7,476 nucleotides of DNA from the NCBI GenBank assembly GCA_949744025.1, contig CATJWA010000147.1, positions 1 through 7,476 on the forward strand, given 5' to 3'. Numbering within the stretch: position 1 is the stretch's first letter; each line of letters opens with the position of its first letter. Positions 5,488 to 7,476 of the stretch are shown here, piece after piece. Position numbers and translations under genes: made by a program. Below the pieces are notes generated by a model. That model was not told the origin of the DNA. It saw only the letters and a list, made by a program, of their open reading frames with translations, and ran no database searches. Source of the DNA: an uncultured Eubacteriales bacterium (GTDB lineage: Bacteria > Bacillota > Clostridia > Oscillospirales > Oscillospiraceae).

Positions 5488-6843
5488 TTATTCCTCCGTT
5501 TCATGTACAATACTGCCGCGCCGCCAGCGGCCCGAGGCAAAGCGCAGCGACGCCACGATAAGCGCGGCGGTCCAGCCGATGGCGTTGCAGCGCCAGCAGG
5601 AGGCGTAGCCCATGTCCAGCAGGTACACCATGCCGTAGGCTCCCGCAACCTTGGCGACAAGCGCGCTCATGGACGACAAAAGCGCGCCGCGAGGGTCGCC
5701 GCTGCCCTGCATGGCTCCGTTTATCGGAAGATAAAAGGCGAAAACAGGAAAAGCCAGCGCCATGAAGCGCAGAAACTCCACGGACTGGTCCAGTATCGCG
5801 CCGTCTACGCCGAAAAGCCGGGACAGCGGCTCGGCAAGCGCGTAGATGAGCACGGAGAGCACCGCGACAAAGATAAGGTCCATGATTATCGTCTGCCTGA
5901 GTCCGCGCTTTACGCGCTCGGGCTTGCCGGCGCCGATATTCTGTCCCGCGAAGGCGGATATTCCGCTGCAGAAGCCCATCACGGGCACGCCCATATAGTG
6001 GTCAAAGCGCACGCCCACGGTGTAGGCCGACATGGTTACGGGGCCGAAGCTGTTGACAAGGCGCTGCAAAAGCAGATTGCCGCAGGAGATGACGAGCTGC
6101 TGCATCGAGGTCGGTATGCCCATTTTAAGGCACAGGGCGAACTTTTCCCCGTCGAAAGCGAGCTGGCGGGGCGTGAAGCGCAGATAGTCATACCGGCGGG
6201 ACATGTAGGCAAGGCTGACAAGCGCGCAGGCCGCCTGCGCGATGACCGTGGCCCAGGCGGCGCCCGCCACGCCCCAGGAAAACACATACACAAAAACCAG
6301 GTCCAGCACCATATTGATAACGGTGGACACCAGCAGAAAGTACAGCGTGGCGCGGCTGTCGCCGACCGAGCGGAGTATGGCGGCCGCGGCGTTATAGATA
6401 AACTGGAACAGCAGGCCGAGGGAATAGATGCGGAAGTACACCGCGGCGGGGCCGTTTATCTCCGGCTCGCTGATGCGCAGTATTTCGTCCATGATGAAGT
6501 CCGCGCTGAAAAAGCCCAGCACGGAGAAAAACACGCCCAGGGCAAAGAGCATGATAAGCGCGGTGGAGGCGGTGCGGCGAAGCTCGTCCGTTTTTCGCGC
6601 GCCGAAAAGCTGCGCCACGACGATGCCGCTGCCGTTGGACATGCCAAGCGCCAGCGCGATGAACACCATAGTCAGCGTCGCGCAGCTCCCCACCGCGGCA
6701 AGCGCGTCGGAGGATATGAAGTTGCCGACGACGATGCCGTCAACCGTATTGTAAAGCTGCTGGAGAAGCTGTCCCGCCATTATCGGCAGGGAAAACAGCA
6801 GGATTTTCCTCCACTCGCTGCCTCCGGTAAGTGAGCGGTCCAT
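5488..6843 (-). CDS. MATE-family multidrug/cation-coupled efflux transporter
   Basis: An integral membrane protein of 451 residues from the ATG at 6843, the usual size for MATE exporters, which use sodium or proton gradients to expel organic cations or metabolites. About twelve hydrophobic helices can be traced in two homologous halves. Family hallmarks are LPIMAGQLLQQLYNTVDGIV (19-38) in helix 1 with Asp35, ILRSVGDSRATLYF (156-169), NMVLDLVFV with Asp181 (177-185), GVAGAAWATVIAQ (191-203), GQNIGAGKPERV (300-311) and MQGSGDPR (378-385), the second-half counterpart of the RSVGDSR loop. A CWRC pair (416-419) lies before the last helix. GTG 6849 and TTG 6846 are in frame upstream but sit too close to the ribosome binding site. 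The gene begins 35 nt after mutL and ends 3 nt before yfbR. Substrate cannot be told from sequence. Confidence 0.94.
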   Translation of the reverse strand: MDRSLTGGSEWRKILLFSLPIMAGQLLQQLYNTVDGIVVGNFISSDALAAVGSCATLTMVFIALALGMSNGSGIVVAQLFGARKTDELRRTASTALIMLFALGVFFSVLGFFSADFIMDEILRISEPEINGPAAVYFRIYSLGLLFQFIYNAAAAILRSVGDSRATLYFLLVSTVINMVLDLVFVYVFSWGVAGAAWATVIAQAACALVSLAYMSRRYDYLRFTPRQLAFDGEKFALCLKMGIPTSMQQLVISCGNLLLQRLVNSFGPVTMSAYTVGVRFDHYMGVPVMGFCSGISAFAGQNIGAGKPERVKRGLRQTIIMDLIFVAVLSVLIYALAEPLSRLFGVDGAILDQSVEFLRFMALAFPVFAFYLPINGAMQGSGDPRGALLSSMSALVAKVAGAYGMVYLLDMGYASCWRCNAIGWTAALIVASLRFASGRWRRGSIVHETEE

Positions 6844-6850
6844 CAACACA

Positions 6851-6857
6851 CTCCCTT
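6851..6857 (-). promoter_or_regulatory. Ribosome binding site of the MATE gene that decides its start
   Basis: AAGGGAG on the - strand is followed by 7 nt and then the ATG at 6843. The alternative GTG at 6849 would be only 1 nt from the site, which argues for the ATG and a protein two residues shorter than the longest frame. Confidence 0.7.
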
Positions 6858-6878
6858 CGTATAAAAATCCGTGGTCTC

Positions 6879-7476
6879 TCAGTTGATTCTCTTAAATTGC
6901 TTGTCCAGCTCCTTGTGGGTGATTTTTACGCACACGGGGCGGCCGTGGGGACAGTAGCGGACCTGGCCGGAGAGGACCTTTTCCGCTATCACGCGGCGCT
7001 CGCGCTCGTCCGTGCGCCAGCCGGCCTTTATCGCGGCCTTGCAGGCTATTGTATGCAGCACCGCGTCGCGCCGCTCGTCCAGGCCGCGGCCGCGGCGGAG
7101 CTTTTCGCACAGCTCCTCCAAAAGCGCGCGCTCGTCGCCGTCCGTGTCCGCGGGTACGGCGCGGATTATCACACTCTCCTGGCCGTAGGGCTCTATCTCA
7201 AAGCCGGCGGAGCGCAGAAGCGGCAGATTGCCAAGGATAAGCTCAACGTCTCCGGCGCCGGGTGAAAAGGTCACGGGCATGATGAGGTTCTGGCTCATCA
7301 CCTCGCCGGGCTTTTCCCTGAGCGCGTCGAAAATCATGCGCTCGTGGGCCGCGTGCTTGTCTATGAGCAGGAGCGAGTCGTTCCACTCCACGATTATGTA
7401 GGTATTCATCGCCTCGCCTATCACGCGGAAGTCCGGCACGAGCGGCGCGTCCGGCTCCGGAGCGGGGACGGCGCTC
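6879..7476 (-). CDS. mutL: DNA mismatch repair protein MutL, C-terminal endonuclease domain, 5'-partial
   Basis: MutL links mismatch recognition by MutS to strand removal. Only the last 198 codons are in the window; the frame is open to the right edge, and GTG 7439 encodes an internal valine, not the start. What is visible is a Pro/Ala-rich linker end and the complete C-terminal dimerisation/endonuclease domain. Counting from codon 7439, motifs are DKHAAHERMIFD (27-38; the metal-binding DQHA(X)2E(X)4E motif of nicking MutL proteins), QNLIMP (50-55; position and form of the beta-clamp binding motif known in B. subtilis MutL), ACKAAI (132-137) and CPHGRP (163-168; zinc-binding). The protein ends ELDKQFKRIN. 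These show a nicking-type MutL, as in bacteria lacking MutH, and unlike E. coli MutL. Two motif positions differ from the classic form (Gln to Lys28, last Glu to Asp38). It is the first gene of the minus-strand cluster seen here; mutS is usually upstream. Confidence 0.96.
   Translation of the reverse strand, partial: SAVPAPEPDAPLVPDFRVIGEAMNTYIIVEWNDSLLLIDKHAAHERMIFDALREKPGEVMSQNLIMPVTFSPGAGDVELILGNLPLLRSAGFEIEPYGQESVIIRAVPADTDGDERALLEELCEKLRRGRGLDERRDAVLHTIACKAAIKAGWRTDERERRVIAEKVLSGQVRYCPHGRPVCVKITHKELDKQFKRIN

Noticed and set aside
5233..6834. 533-codon open + frame antisense to the MATE and yfbR genes
   Set aside because: The product is an implausibly His/Arg/Lys/Gly-rich sequence, and it crosses two genes with strong family signatures on the other strand.

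Overview
The window looks like chromosome of a GC-rich Clostridia-type Firmicute, most likely an Oscillospirales/Oscillospiraceae gut anaerobe. That is inferred from: a BlaR1-type M56 membrane peptidase with a long extracytoplasmic tail, a CBS/DRTGG-containing family II pyrophosphatase, an endonuclease-type MutL, a DUF896 (YnzC-like) small protein, strong GGAGG ribosome binding sites and very tight gene packing. No rRNA, tRNA, CRISPR array, insertion sequence or phage gene was seen.

Layout. (1) Bases 1-2637, + strand: the 3' part of a large M56/BlaR1-like membrane metalloprotease gene whose true start lies left of the window. Its C-terminal half is not a penicillin-binding sensor; it holds a tryptophan-rich module and three diverged copies of a roughly 60-75 residue repeat. 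(2) Bases 2638-3039: a convergent intergenic region with small GC-rich hairpins and one clear rho-independent terminator (2927-2960) oriented for the M56 transcript. (3) Bases 3040-7476, - strand: five tightly packed genes transcribed right to left: mutL (3' part only), a MATE-family transporter, a YfbR-type HD-domain 5'-deoxynucleotidase, a DUF896 protein and a CBS-type manganese-dependent pyrophosphatase (ppaC). Spacings are 35 nt, 3 nt, 2 nt and a 14-nt overlap, so the last four genes look like one translationally linked unit, probably read through from mutL.

How the genes may work together. MutL (mismatch repair), YfbR (dNMP dephosphorylation) and PpaC (pyrophosphate removal, gated by adenine nucleotides through its CBS domains) all touch DNA synthesis or nucleotide pools, and DUF896 proteins are known from the SOS-linked yneA-yneB-ynzC region of Bacillus subtilis. 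A shared role in nucleotide homeostasis is a reasonable inference but is not shown by the sequence. The MATE exporter does not obviously fit that theme. The M56 protein is a separate transcription unit and probably works with a BlaI/MecI-type repressor encoded outside the window.

Most of the window is well-known core biology. The parts least explained by known families are the extracytoplasmic repeats of the M56 protein and the grouping of the minus-strand genes.
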